A stretch of 64,000 nucleotides of DNA from Hanleya hanleyi (GCA_036873755.1 JAVTVY010020482.1:1-64000), one strand, 5' to 3'. Positions 8,619 to 20,450 are shown, counted from the stretch's first letter. Made by a program: numbers and translations. The notes: generated by a model not told the origin, from the sequence alone.

Positions 8619-9870
8619 TGCTGAAAATTGGTCGAGTCCCATGCGGGATTCGAACCAGTGCACACCAAGTTAGGTGCCTTAATCTGGTGGTCACTGGTTC
8701 GAATCCCGCTTCATCAATATGTCAAGTTTCTACATGTAGCAGGAAAGAAAATCCTGATTGACATACAAAAACTTGTAACTGATAGTGATAATATAGCAGA
8801 TAATATATAGACTTAGATCGCCGACATTAAAGTTGGTGATTAGGTTCCTAACTCTGGGGGTCGCTGGTTCGAATTCCGCTCGGAACTCGACCAATTTTCT
8901 GCGCTAGAATCTGTGCTATCTAAGACAGTGTAATCCCAAAATCACGAAAATATTTTCTTAACGACAAAACTATCTTCCTATGTATTCAGCTATGGGAGCT
9001 GTGTCATAACGACCATCAGAGGGGTACTGTATGTTCGCTTTGAAGACTACCGGTATGCTACCTCCTATTTTTGTGGGAGGCCCGTTGGCCGTGTGGTTTA
9101 GATCGCCGACACATAGTGATGGCGATTAGGTCATGAATTCCACGAGATATGTAACCAAAATGTAATTCCGTCACATAATTCAAAATCTCGGTTAGGTCAT
9201 TCCTGGACAATTTTGCCCATGTTGTTGACCGGTCATTATCGCCCTTTCACATTCAATCGAATATTCATGCATTACCGGGTACATGACAACATAATTCATG
9301 TGTTTGGCTCTGTCCTCAGAATTTGTTAGACCGGATAAAATCGGAACTCGTAAAATAGTAAAAATCGCAACTCCTTAAAACATGGACCAAAATGTAATTC
9401 CGTCACGCAGTTTTTCTTAACCACATTTATCAATTTGAAACTTTACTTGACAGAAATCAGATATGATGTAGTCCAGGCGCTCAGGATTCGAATAAAACAT
9501 CACCTGAAATGAGAAACATTCGAGTTTGATGGAATATATATGTAACCGACACGTCCGCATAATGTGGTTACTTCACTGTAATTCCGTCACGCGGTATTCG
9601 AATGTCATGTGACCAGGTAGAAAACAAGTCCCTTTTTTTCTCTCATCCTAAAGTTCTTAGTACTAGGGTTAGGAAAAGGACATTCCAAAACAGATGTTAT
9701 CATGGACTAGTAATAACAGAGGTTCAGGAGAACTGAACACATGGGTACCTTGTAATTCCGTCACGCTGGAATTCATGAGCCTGTGCCTTTTTCTGGGGGT
9801 CGCTGGGACTCGACCAATTTTCTGCACTAGAATCTGTGCTATTCTAAGATAATCCAAAAATAACGAAAAT
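8619..9870 (+). repeat. tRNA-like hairpin and two SINE modules, copy 1
   Basis: An inverted pair of tRNA T-arm-like sequences (GGTTCGAATCCCGC and its complement) is followed by two SINE-like modules. Each has an A-box-like head (GTGGTTTAGATCG), B-box (GGTTCGAAT) in the first, and a shared tail TTTTCTGCACTAGAATCTG. The second module is split by the element at 9131-9778. Derivation from a tRNA is clear; which tRNA is not. Confidence 0.6.
9131..9778. mobile_element. ~650 bp element with 12-bp inverted ends, inside a SINE
   Basis: Ends TCATGAATTCCA (9131-9142) and TGGAATTCATGA (9767-9778) are exact complements. The interior carries the motif TGTAATTCCGTCAC four times (near 9160, 9390, 9571, 9751). 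Subterminal repeats of this kind are typical of transposase-binding regions. The empty site is seen in the other SINE copies. No clean target duplication and no ORF are visible, so the superfamily is not assigned. Confidence 0.55.
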
Positions 9871-9972
9871 ACTGATTATAAAGCAGTGAGGACAGGCAAA
9901 CCGTTACAGTTATAGTTTCTACAATACAACAGACAAAGCGAAGGAAATTATGGCATTTTGGCTCTCTCCTAA

Positions 9973-10129
9973 TGTGGTGTAGTGAGTCCGTGTCCGACTG
10001 TTGTCGTAGTTCTGATGTTTGATACAACCTGCTAAGCCACGTGTTGTTGTGGCGCGTCAGTTCTGAACAGAGAATACACAATCTTGATCTTCCGAATAGC
10101 TGTGTTTATTATTTCTAAACAACATTACA
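9973..10129 (+). repeat. 5' LTR of the Gypsy element
   Basis: Starts TGTGG, ends ATTACA, 157 bp. The last 28 bases match 14805-14832 with one difference. Confidence 0.8.
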
Positions 10130-10130
10130 T

Positions 10131-10147
10131 TGGCGACGAAAATTGGA
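10131..10147 (+). other. Primer-binding site of the Gypsy element
   Basis: TGGCGACGAAAATTGG starts one base after the LTR. TGG pairs with the CCA end of a tRNA. The primer tRNA cannot be named from this alone. Confidence 0.65.
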
Positions 10148-10377
10148 TGAAAAACACGTGGGAACAACTATACAACATGATGATGATGATGATTTCTGTA
10201 AAAAATGCTCTCCTGCGCAGCTGGATGTCCACCTCGGTGAAATATCACTCAGTAAAATAAATAGTAACTCTGCCACCTATGTCACTATCACATTGACTAA
10301 AAACTGTTTCCGGCTCCAGCAGCTGGCGATTTTTTTATTTATTTATTTTGTTTTTTTTGTTTTTTTTGATGCTCCAT

Positions 10378-11222
10378 TTAAATGTTCAGTTTAACTTTGT
10401 CCAGAAAGTTAAGGACTGCAGCTTTTACTGCACACCGGGTATTGTCGCTGGAGTGACTGGGATAAAGTAGTGTGTCTAGGTCCAGTGTTCTCTCATAACA
10501 TGGTGTCTGATCCTTTACATATGTCTGCTCTATTTGTTCCAACATTATTTCCCTGTCAGTGTACATTGAGGGGCAGTCCAACATTATGTGTCTGACTGTC
10601 TGACTATCCTGTTCACAAATGCACAGGGGACTATCGACCAGTTTTAGCTTATTCATGTGGGCGAGTAAGCGACTGTGCCCAGCTCTTAACCGGAGGAACC
10701 TGATCTCACTGCTTCTGTTGAAAGTGGACATATATCTGTGCTTTGGTACAGTACCACAGATGTCGTGCAAATTTCTGCCGGAGTCAGAGTGATCCCAGGA
10801 TCTTTGCCACTTCTTTCCGATATGCCTTCTTATTGTACTCTTGACTAATTGGAAAGACACCCGGGAGTGACTATGGCCCTCACCCACAGCCATGGCAGCC
10901 TCTTTAGCAGCCGCATCTGCCAGCTCGTTTGGGACGAGTTTTGCATGCCCAGGGATCCAGTGCATGTTTACCACCACACATAGTTTATCCAGCTCAGAAA
11001 AACATCTACCAGGATGCTGTCAATGATATCCTGATGACAGGGGTGTATTTCACTGGAGTCCACACTAGCCATTCCTGCCTTACAGTCTGAGAAGATATGT
11101 ACCTCCTGGATGCGTTGCAGTTTTGAGTGTTCCAGAGTCACATGTGTTGCTAGTTTTACTGCAGCAAGTTCGCCGTGGTAGCTTGTGCTGTAGTCTGAAA
11201 CAGTTTTTGTCGGGTTTACCAA
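10378..11222 (-). pseudogene. LINE RNase H (second half) and C-terminal zinc segment, frameshifted
   Basis: From 11222 downward the - strand reads the middle of RNase H (YHGELAAV, then FSDCKAG with an active-site Asp). It changes frame at about 10970-11000, then gives HWIPGHAKLVPNELAD with the closing His and Asp of RNase H. After it comes a C-terminal region with CICEQD...HIMLDC, a CCHC-type arrangement common at LINE polyprotein ends. The frame ends at 10378, just before the T-rich tail. Product would be non-functional. Confidence 0.7.
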
Positions 11223-11235
11223 GGGTAAACCCTAC

Positions 11236-11960
11236 AGTACTCTTCAGTTTTTCTTTTTTCTTCTGCACATGTGTAGTTTTGATCTCCTACCCGGAGACTG
11301 TTCTCGTTTGATGTCCCTTACAGCATTCATGCCCCTTACAGCATTCATATACACATTTGCAATGCACGGTAGCTTGTGCATTGAACGTGATAATTGGAAC
11401 ATTATCGCAGTAAATTTTATCTTACCAATTTCTTTTGAATTTGACTTTCCAATCTATTTTATCCGGCATCATTTGTTACGGCGGAAAGGGTACTGTAGTC
11501 ATTCTCCACGGTCCATCGACAACCGATCCATGGAACTCTTGTTGCAAAATTATGACACCTTCAACCAAAATAAAATTTTGATTGAATATTTCAGAATTAT
11601 GTGTGTTTAAAATAGCTAAAATTGGTTTTGGTTAAAGGTGTCTTATTTTTGTAAAAAAAAAAAAAAAATCTGCACCAAAAAGTGCATAAAAATAAGAAAA
11701 TAAGCCAATGTACCAACTTTGGTGCGTCATAAATCCGTTTTCATGCATCTGCAGCCCTTCATTATTTTGTGTCATATAACTTAGCATGTAGGCTGTACAA
11801 AATGGTCCATTTCATATCCTTTTGATAAAGGTGAAAGTTTGGCCCTGCAAATCGAACAGCTTGAGGACGATTTCCTCCCTTTTTGATCACAAATATGGGA
11901 CTAATAAACCCCTCTGATGCAAGTAAACCCGACATCAGTATTTTAAGTACTTTGATTCTT
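11236..11960. mobile_element. Non-LINE sequence interrupting the RNase H region, with (A)16 and a short inverted repeat
   Basis: RNase H coding on the - strand is interrupted between about 11960 and 11236. The segment contains the inverted pair GACACCTTCAACCAAAAT (11558-11575) and GGTTTTGGTTAAAGGTGTC (about 11622-11640), and a run of about 16 A at 11654-11669. I recognise no protein. Exact borders are uncertain. Confidence 0.4.
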
Positions 11961-12260
11961 ATTACCACCGGTTGAGATTGAATACCCTCCATGTAGCACA
12001 CCGCCGCGGCTCCACAATGACCTGGGTTAGGAGCCGCCGAACCATCAGTGAATATCAGTGGAGCAGACTCAGGTAGGGATGCGATGACATTATGGAAGTA
12101 TTAATGTGATGCCTTGACTTGTTCGTTCGTCCTGTTTTTTGAGGATCCAAGGTTTGTCGGAGCACCATGAATAACCGGGGTACTGAACCTCAGCCTTTCA
12201 ACGGACATAGCGACAAACTGTTGCTTGAACTGTACCGTCAAACGCAGGTACTAACGCAGC

Positions 12261-13184
12261 ATGGCTTCTGTTTTACCACCTTTTCCCAAATTTCCAGTAT
12301 CGAGCGATTTGAACACTGTTTCAACGCGGTGGACTAAGTGGGTCTCCCGGTTCGAAAATTTTCTCGTAGCATTAGATGTAGATGGAGAAGATACGGCTAG
12401 AAGACGTGCCCTTCTACTACATTACTCGGGAGAAGAAGTTCAGGATATCTTCGATACGTTATCTGATACGGGAGATGCAGACGATTACAAAACAGCTCTG
12501 GAGAAACTTACCGCCTATTTTCAGCCCAAGAAAAACACAGAGTACGAACGCTATGTGTTTAGACAGTCTGATCAAAAACAAGGCGAAACTTTGGATGTGT
12601 TTCACACTAGACTGAGACAACTTGCAGTGAATTGTGAGTTTACAGATTTGAACGGGGAAATCAAATCTCAGATTATACAGAAGTGCATATCAACCCGACT
12701 TCGTCGTAGAGCTCTTCGCTCCCCAGAGATGACATTGACAGATCTGTTGAACTTGGGTCGTTCAATGGAGATTTCAGAACAACAGGCCGAGGAAATTGAA
12801 AAACCAGATACAAGGTCAGTGAATTTTGTTTCCTCAAAGTCTAACTACACAAAACGTAGACGTCCACAGCAGTCAAAATTCACCAAGAATCAGGAGGCAA
12901 AACCTAAATCAGCTAACCCGGCTGATAGAAATAAAAAGTGCAGAAATTGTGGCGGAACATTTCCACATAAACATGGTCCCCAAGCCTGCCCTGCATTCGG
13001 CAAACAGTGTGATTTCTGCAAAAGGCCTAATCACTATGCTCGTTGTTGTTTGTCAAAACTATCAGTCATCAGTCCACAACAAAACCAGGAAGTCAGCATG
13101 TACACAACGTTTCATCAGAAAAATCTACACTTCGTTTCCAATATGACGAATCTTCCTCTGATGATGAGTATGTTTACACTATAG
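12261..13184 (+). CDS. gag: Gypsy gag (capsid and nucleocapsid)
   Basis: The 307-residue frame opens with ATG at 12261. Residues 20-170 form the charged helical capsid region typical of Gypsy gag, including RWTKWVSRFENFLVAL (23-38) and YFQPKKNTEYERYVFR (86-101). Two zinc knuckles follow: one from Cys227/Cys230, and CDFCKRPNHYARCC (250-263). The pol frame overlaps the last 140 bases in the -1 frame, so expression of pol would need -1 frameshifting. The frame is intact. Function in RNA packaging is known for the family. Confidence 0.88.
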   Translation: MASVLPPFPKFPVSSDLNTVSTRWTKWVSRFENFLVALDVDGEDTARRRALLLHYSGEEVQDIFDTLSDTGDADDYKTALEKLTAYFQPKKNTEYERYVFRQSDQKQGETLDVFHTRLRQLAVNCEFTDLNGEIKSQIIQKCISTRLRRRALRSPEMTLTDLLNLGRSMEISEQQAEEIEKPDTRSVNFVSSKSNYTKRRRPQQSKFTKNQEAKPKSANPADRNKKCRNCGGTFPHKHGPQACPAFGKQCDFCKRPNHYARCCLSKLSVISPQQNQEVSMYTTFHQKNLHFVSNMTNLPLMMSMFTL

Positions 13185-14804
13185 CACACTCTACTTCAAA
13201 AGCTCCAAAGCTTGACCTGCTCATTGAAAATACTCACCTACAAATGCTCATAGATTCAGGTGCGAGTGTGAACTTGATGGATGAAGAACAATTCCAGAAA
13301 ATCAAACAGAATGTTGATCTTCAACCTACTAGTGCACAAGTATTTCCGTATGCATCTGACAAAGCTTTGAAAATCTTAGGCAAGATCCGTGTCAACCTTC
13401 AAACATCGACCAAGACTGGTTTGGTGAAATTTCTGATTGTTCCAGGTACAGGAGGTTCTCTGCTGAGTTATCAAACTGCAGTAGAATTTGGGTTACTGAA
13501 AGTTATCCAGTCTCTCAGCACTGATCAACAACCCAAGGAAAGTACGAGTATTAGTGTTAAAACGACAGTACTGGACCAACCCCCAAAATGTACCAGCAGT
13601 AGTGGTAAAACGACACTTCTGGACCAACCCCCAAAACCGGTTCCCAAAACATCGGATTCCAAACTGAAGAGTTTGTTGGCAGACTACAGTGATAGATTTG
13701 AAGGGATAGGGAAAATGAAGAATCACCAGGATAAGCTACACATCGATCCAGATGTACCCCCTGTTACCCAACCTCATAGACGGATTCCATTTCATATGAG
13801 ACACAAAGTAGAGGAAGAACTGGAACAGCTAGAAGCTATGGACATCATAGAAAGAATTGATGGTCCTACACCATGGGTTTCACCCATAGTAATCGCCCCA
13901 AAACCGGAAAACCCGGATCAAGTGAGAATATGTGTGGATATGCGTTTGCCAAACAAAGCCATTAAGCGTGAACGACATATTACACCCACAGTGGATGACA
14001 TGGTACATGACCTAAACGGTGCCACAGTATTTTCCAAGCTGGATTTAAACAAGGCATATCACCAGTTGGAACTAGCACCCGAGTCAAGGTATATCACAAC
14101 ATTTACTACCCATGTTGGCCTCAGGAGATACAAACGCCTAAATTTCGGGATTTCATCAGCTTCTGAAGTCTTTCAGGATTCCATACGCCAGGTTCTCGAT
14201 GGAATTCCAGGAACAATGAACTTAAGTGACGATATACTCGTTTTTGGCAAAACTCAATCAGAACATGATGCCAGCCTAGAGAGAGTGATGCAGCGCCTTA
14301 GAGAATACAACATCACTCTAAACAGAAGCAAATGCCTGTTCAACAAGCGCTCCTTGGATTTCTACGGATACAAATTTAGCAGTGAAGGAATGTCTCCTGA
14401 CCCGAAGAAAGTAGAAGCCATTCGAGAAATGAGCCCTCCAACCAACGCTTCTGAAGTCAAAAGCCTGCTAGGAATGACTGGCTATTGTGCGCGATTTATT
14501 CCCGACTATGCCACGATCACACAGCCACTAAGATCACTAACCCAGAAAAATGTGAATTTTGAGTGGTCGACCGAACAACAAGAAGCCTTTGAGAAACTGA
14601 AACGAGAGTTGAAAAGTGAGACAGTGATGGCTTACTTCGACACTCAGAAAACAACAGAACTGATTGTGGATGCCAGTCCCGTTGGTTTGGCAGGAATACT
14701 CACCCAGCGATCAGAACCTGATGGCGATGCCAAAATAGTGGCATACGCATCACGTGCATTATCACCTGTGGAGCAGAGATATGCTCAGGTAGAACGAGAG
14801 GGAC
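13043..14804 (+). pseudogene. pol: Gypsy pol: aspartic protease, reverse transcriptase, truncated RNase H
   Basis: The frame overlaps gag in the -1 register. Aspartic protease: DSGAS with Asp71. A linker holds two near copies of a TTxLDQPPK segment (about 174-200). Reverse transcriptase spans about 245-440: VRICVDMR (294-301), FSKLDLNKAYHQ (330-341) and LSDDILVF (394-401), the form of YxDD common in Gypsy elements. RNase H begins with LIVDASPVGLAG (540-551, Asp543) but breaks off after residue 586, where the sequence passes directly into 3' LTR bases. RNase H end and integrase are absent. The last five residues and the stop are read from the LTR remnant. Confidence 0.9.
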
Positions 14805-14832
14805 GTGTTAATTATTTCTAAACAACATTACA
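14805..14832 (+). repeat. 3' LTR remnant (28 bp)
   Basis: GTGTTAATTATTTCTAAACA onward repeats the end of the 5' LTR with one change and is followed by the target duplication CCTAA. The preservation of the outer end shows that an internal deletion, not a truncation at the border, removed the integrase. Confidence 0.78.
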
Positions 14833-15736
14833 CCTAACTCGTGTAGCCATAATGTCACGTGGTTTAATAATGAGACACGGTAAGTATGCGATCTTGAGTG
14901 ACATACTGATTAGTGATTGGACAACGATCACCTGAATCCATGTTCCTCATGTGTTCATCGCCTCGCCCTATGTGATTGGCAATATGGGAGGGGCAATAGA
15001 CACGCTTCTGTTTGTCAAAAGTTGGGTGTTTGAAATGTATACATGTGTGCTAATATCAGTCGACCAATAACAAGGATGTAACGTCTTAAATCTTCAAATT
15101 CCCACTGACAAACCCTGAATAAATGTGAGATAAACAGCATATTATTCATGTAGTTTATATTTATCAGACTTTCCCCAAGAATTCTATCCGACTACGTGTA
15201 TTATTAATATCGTATGCATGCAAGATGAAAAGACAACTTTGCCTGAATATATATATATATATATCGAGAATAATCAGAGTAAATCTGTCTTTATGTATCG
15301 TCGAATAATGAAAGGTGAAGCATATATGAACTATTAAAACTAAACTTGTTATAAAAATCCTCATATGACCATAACTCCATGTATGATAGCCTTTATTACT
15401 CCGCAGGCAAATTTGTATTCAATATCGGGATTGTGATTGGTTAAAAGGTTGGGTCGTATAAACCCATATACCCCGAGTGATGTTTTTCTACTCGGGGTAT
15501 ATAAAAACAACTCACTGGAAACGACGCTCTCGCTTGAAGTTCGAAAGTTCAGCTGACCATATCTCAATATTTATGGAATAACTTCTTGACGCTCACTCGT
15601 CAAAATTTAATGAAATAAAATCCTACTGCATTACTTTCACTGAGGTTTCCGACACACAACCCACCAAAAGGTGTCATTTCTTCCAAAAATAAAAGTCGAT
15701 TTCCGAACGAAAGCAGATCGAAATGGATTGTGTCGT

Positions 15737-15832
15737 ACATCCTTCGGCTGACGCCAAAGGGTGTACGAGTTTCAGGGAGGGTCGTAACATTTCATACACC
15801 CGGGGGAAAACCTGAATAAATAATAATATACC
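15737..15832 (+). repeat. Hairpin MITE, right half only (copy 1)
   Basis: This carries the loop CTTCGGCTGACGCC and the right arm with GAGTTTCAGGGAGGGTCGTA, ending in GAATAAATAATAATATA. The left arm is gone. It lies at the unit position where other copies have the full hairpin. Confidence 0.6.
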
Positions 15833-18800
15833 AGAAGCATATAGGCATTACAACAATTACTAACTCTGCACTCCTATTGGCAAAGCGGTAAATATTTTTT
15901 ATCGAAACATCGGGTAATACAATATCTTCAGGTTGTTTACATGAACATGGCAGTAAAAAGTGACTGACTTACAAAACACGAGAATACGAAATAGGACTTC
16001 ATTTGCAAAAAAACAACAAACAAAACAAAAAAACGAAATGTTGGACAGTGACACGGATTTGAAAGGGGTCGAATGAGCCTCGTATAATACAAATCTCCAT
16101 GGTGTTTACATGAACATGCATAATCAAAATGTGACTGTTATACAATATACTCTAGAAAACGAAAAAGGAATTCATTTGAGGGAAACGAAATACTGGTATA
16201 TTGATAAACGGCACGATATCTTGACTTTTCAATGATGCTGTTTAATTTGAAAATAATCAAATGGCGGATTAGATTCCATGAATCTCTGAGGTTCATGAGC
16301 TGTGGTTTAGGCTCCCAACCCCCGAGAAAAAACAGTTCATGTTGTAATCAGTTTCTCCAATGAAGTCTAACTTCTTGATACGACTTTGGAGTAAACCGAA
16401 TCCCATTCTAGCGAAATATAAATGGATAGTGTCAAGACTAGAAATATAAATTTTTGTTGAGAGCAAGTAATGATAACCGTGTCTCGTTCACGAGAGGAAA
16501 AGACAACCTAAACGCATGAACTCGCAAGTTAAGCGTAACTGACTGGGGATGGCATAAGTGCAGGTAATTCAGGTAGTTTGTCGTTTTCACTCCGCGTGTA
16601 TTCTTGATATCTTACACAAAGAACAATACGATGGAAATCACGGCAGTCGCGTGCTTTCGCGACGGGGTTTCAAAACCAGGCTGCATGCATGGTGTTACTT
16701 GTATTATTGAATCTTTCAGCAAGATTGATCTAGCATCAGTCAGTGTGTAACAGCGGTTTGTGTTTTTGTTTATATAAATGTGAACGATAAACAAATGAAT
16801 AATACTGCACCTTAGCCGATGAAGTTACATATCTCGCTTGACACACGCATCTGTTTGTTTATGCCTGCATGTGGCGTATATCCCTTCTAGTAGGATTTCG
16901 TAGATTCGGAGAACAATACTCACTGCTGTGAACGTCACACAACATTCGTTCAGAAACTGGTTCGCCAAAATCTATACCATCGCTCGCCATCATACAAGGT
17001 TTCTACAAGTGGGTGGATGTTTCAGAGGTACCAAGGAGCTAGGTGTCGAATTATGTAATACAGAATCTCCACTGTGTTTACATGAACATATAGCCTCCAA
17101 ACGTGGCAGTTATACGATTTACTCTAGAAACAAAAAACGAATTCATTTGAAAGAAACGAAATACTAGTAAATGACTCGGATTTGACGAGCGACATGGTGT
17201 TTTAACGATGTCATTGAAAATTGTTGACCGCTTCACTCTTGCCATAAACTAACATGATTTTAAGTGTGTTTTTTTTTAATTACAGGCCCTTTCGGATTCT
17301 AGTGCTGATATTGTCTTGTGTATAAGGTATTTTGATCATGGACGATGCAATCGCTATTGATAACGCCTAGTTACTGAATGCCCGAAGAATTATATACAGA
17401 CAGACCGGAAAAGTGAATTTTGAACTTTCGTAATGATTGGAACGTGCCCATATCAGAGTAGCCCCATTGTGACTAACAGATTCATAACCATACGGCTGCA
17501 TGAACACCAAAAAAACAGTTCATAGCCCTGGAATAATTATATCATCCTGGCAGAACTCGTTGTACAGTTGTATATTGCACAAGAGACGACAAGGTCTATT
17601 ACAGTTTTCATATATTTCCATATCATTTATATCCGAAGTTCACTTGGAGAAAATCTTCTATATATAATAGAGTTATATTATACCATCAAATCTCTACGGT
17701 GTGTTGGCAATGGACAACTTCAGTATTATTCAACCGTTTGTTTTCTGACTGGAGGTAAGGAGCTTTGAAAAGTCAAATACTCCCATTTATAAGTGAACGA
17801 ATTGCACAATTTAACAGACGATAGTAAGCCATTGTTGACTGATAACATGAAAAGACGAATATCAGTGGTGGCTGTGTATCGGTATCTGATCAGCGTGACG
17901 TCAGATATCGGTAACAGATTGATCACTGCTAACAGATCAATATAATAGTCGATTGTGTGTGAATCAGTGTACCGCCTTCCTCTATTCTATTATATATTTC
18001 AATTCATGCATTGTATATATGGGCGGAAACTGAGAAAAGAGAGGCACCGGCATCAATTAAGTTCTTTGACTGAGCTGCAAATTTTTCTGGTTACGAAGCA
18101 AATATGTGTACATGTCTGAGTTTCATTTTAATATTATAACGTTAGGCAATAATGTTAAACTTTGATTCTTGAGACAAATGATATTAAGGCAAAGATCTTA
18201 ATTATATTTTGAAGATCCCGATGAATTATATAATATGGTCAACACCAAATTTAAGAGCAATCAAAAGAGGGATTACTTTTCATGAAATAGTGAGGGTTAT
18301 CTGAGGGGTATCCATGTGCCCTCGTGAGAAGACTCGAGATGTAAATATAGCTATAGTTTGAACACACTTGGATATCAAACCACAATGAGCATTGGTTTAG
18401 TTTTTCAGAAACAGTTCATGCTGTGATTAATGGACTATCTTCATTGAAGTCTAGCTTTATGACATTACAATACATACGACTTTGAAGAAGCAAACGTTTC
18501 GCAGTAAATTCAGATAAACCGAAATCGCATTCCACACTCCAAGACTGGAAAGACTTTTCTTGAGAACAAATCATGATATGGATATGTCACGTCTATGAGA
18601 GCAAAAAACAAACTGGTTAAAATGTATGAACTCGTGCGTTAAGCGTAGAAGACCGGGGACGGTATACATCAGGTTATAGTTCAAGTATACAGTCGTTTTA
18701 ACTCCTCGTGTATTTTTGATATCCTGCGTAATAAAGAATAATGCTATGAAAACCATGGCTATCACTTCATTTCTGTAACTGGGGTGTCGCGTCCTTTAGC

Positions 18801-19077
18801 GATGGGGTGTCAGATTCCGGTAACATATTGAATAGTGACTGAAAGGTGATCACCCAAATCGATCTGTGTCAAATATATGAGCTCACCGCCTCACCTAAAA
18901 TGACTGACGGGATCGGAGGGACAATGCTACCCTGTGATCGGGGGCTGGACGCTTTCGTCTATGATACTGTCAACAGATGAGCAGACATGTATACCATGAA
19001 ATAATTGTTTACCTGACGCACGCAATAATTTGTCCGGATTTTAGTTATTTTTTAGTTATATTGCCAGAACCATTTGC

Positions 19078-19690
19078 TGAAAATTGGTCGAGTCCCATGC
19101 GGGATTCGAACCAGTGACCATCAAGTTGGTTGCCTTAATCTGGTGGTCACTGGTTCGAATCTCGCATGGGACTCGACCAATTTATCAGTATGTCAAGTTT
19201 CTACATGTAGCAGTAAAGAAAATCCTGATTGACATGCAAAAACGTGTAACTGATAGTGATAATATAGCAGATAATATATAGTTTTAGATTGCTGACTCTG
19301 GAGGTCGCTGGTTCGAATCCGGCTCGGAACTCGAGCAATTTTCTGCACTAGAATCTGTGCTATCAAAGAGAGTGTAATCCAAAAATAACGAAAATACTGT
19401 AATACGATCAATTTCTAAATGACAAAAATATCTTTCTATGTATTCAGCTATTGGAGCTGTGTCATAACGACCATCAGAGGGGTACTGTATGCTCGCTTTC
19501 AAGACTTCCGGTCTGCTACCTCCTACTTTTGTGGGAGGACCGTTGGCCGTGTGGTTTAGATCGCCGCGACATATAGTGCTGGCGATTAGGTGCCTTTCTC
19601 TGCGGGTCGCTGGGACTCGACCAATTTTCTGCACTAGAATCTGTGCTATTCTAAGATAACATAATCCTAAAATAACGAAAATACTGATTA
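19078..19690 (+). repeat. tRNA-like hairpin and two SINE modules, copy 2
   Basis: The hairpin 19078-19186 has long complementary arms carrying the B-box-like GGTTCGAATC on both strands. The first SINE (from about 19290) has lost part of its head; the second (from about 19545) keeps GGCCGTGTGGTTTAGATCG but has GGGACTCGACC where the B-box should be. Confidence 0.6.
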
Positions 19691-20450
19691 TATTAAAAGC
19701 AGTTAGGACAGGCAAATCGTTACAGTTATAGTTTCTACAATACAACAGATAAAGCGAAGGAAATTATGGCATTTTGGCTTTCTCCTAACTCGTGTAGCCA
19801 TAATGTCACGTGGTTTAATAATGAGACACGGTAAGTATGCGATCTTGAGTGACATACTGATTAGTGATTGGACAACGATCACCTGAATCCATGTTCCTCA
19901 TGTGTTCATCGCCTCGCCCCACGTGATTGACAATATGGGAGGGACAATAATGACCCGTGTCTATGGGCGAGACACGCTTCTGTTTGTCAAAAGGTGGGTG
20001 TTTGAAATGTACATATGTGTGCTAATATCAGTCGACCAATAATAAGGATGTAACGTCGTAAATCTTCAAATTCCCACTGACAAACCCTGAATAAATGTGA
20101 GATAAACAGCATATTATTCATGTAGTTTATATTCATCAGACTTTCCCCAAGAATTCTATCCGACTACGTGTATTATTAATATCGTATGCATGCAAGATGA
20201 AAAGACAACTTTGCCTGAGAAACAGATATATATATATATATATACATCGGGAATAATCAGAGTAAATCTGTCTTTGTCTATCGTAGAATAATGATAGATG
20301 AAGCATATATGACCTATTAAAACTAAACTTGTTATAAAAATCCTCATATGACCATGCATACCTCCATGTATGATAGCCTTTATCACTCCGCAGGCAAATT
20401 TTTTTCAATATCGGGATTGTGATTGGTTAAAAGGTCGGGTCGTATTATTA

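Larger units (their letters stand above)
10330..12250 (-). mobile_element. 5'-truncated LINE fragment (RNase H region) nested between PBS and gag
   Basis: On the - strand the fragment encodes the last part of a non-LTR retrotransposon polyprotein: a pre-RNase H linker, RNase H, and a C-terminal Cys/His segment. A T-rich run at about 10326-10369 on the + strand is its A-rich 3' tail. The coding is broken: RNase H begins near 12080 (FTDGSAAPNPG), is cut near 11.96 kb, and resumes near 11.22 kb. Non-LTR elements with RNase H belong to groups such as I, so an I-like assignment is likely but not proven. Confidence 0.7.
9973..14832 (+). mobile_element. Gypsy-type LTR retrotransposon, integrase and 3' part deleted, with nested LINE
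   Basis: The element is bounded by the 5-bp target duplication CCTAA (9968-9972 and 14833-14837), and the empty site is seen in the other array copies. It begins TGTGGTG and ends TTACA. Order: 157 bp 5' LTR, primer-binding site, antisense LINE fragment, gag, pol (protease, reverse transcriptase, start of RNase H), then an abrupt join to the last 28 bp of the 3' LTR. The integrase, most of RNase H and most of the 3' LTR are missing, so it is not autonomous. Gag and protease style suggest the Mag-like branch of Gypsy, at moderate confidence. Confidence 0.88.
7301..17876 (+). repeat. Array copy 1
   Basis: This is a full unit from the CRE block (TGACGTCA 7319-7326) to the block before 17877. Insertions are a hairpin at 8124-8326, an element at 9131-9778 inside a SINE, and the Gypsy element 9973-14832. 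After 14837 the unit resumes exactly where it was cut. The hairpin MITE near 15.75 kb keeps only its right half. No gene of the unit itself is seen. Confidence 0.75.

Noticed and set aside
8619..8721. The GGTTCGAAT-bearing hairpins as real tRNA genes
   Set aside because: Only a T-arm-like part is present, without acceptor pairing, D arm or anticodon arm.
17568..17768. Recurrent short ORF MYIAQETT... at 17568, 30145 and 49181
   Set aside because: Copies differ by changes with no preference for silent sites, and the frame is short and broken or ended differently between units. Similarity is explained by the array.
19084..19281. Recurrent short ORF MVESHAGFEPV... at 8628, 19084 and 31686
   Set aside because: It is the translation of the tRNA-like hairpin arms. 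It is not maintained in the other units and has no coding features.
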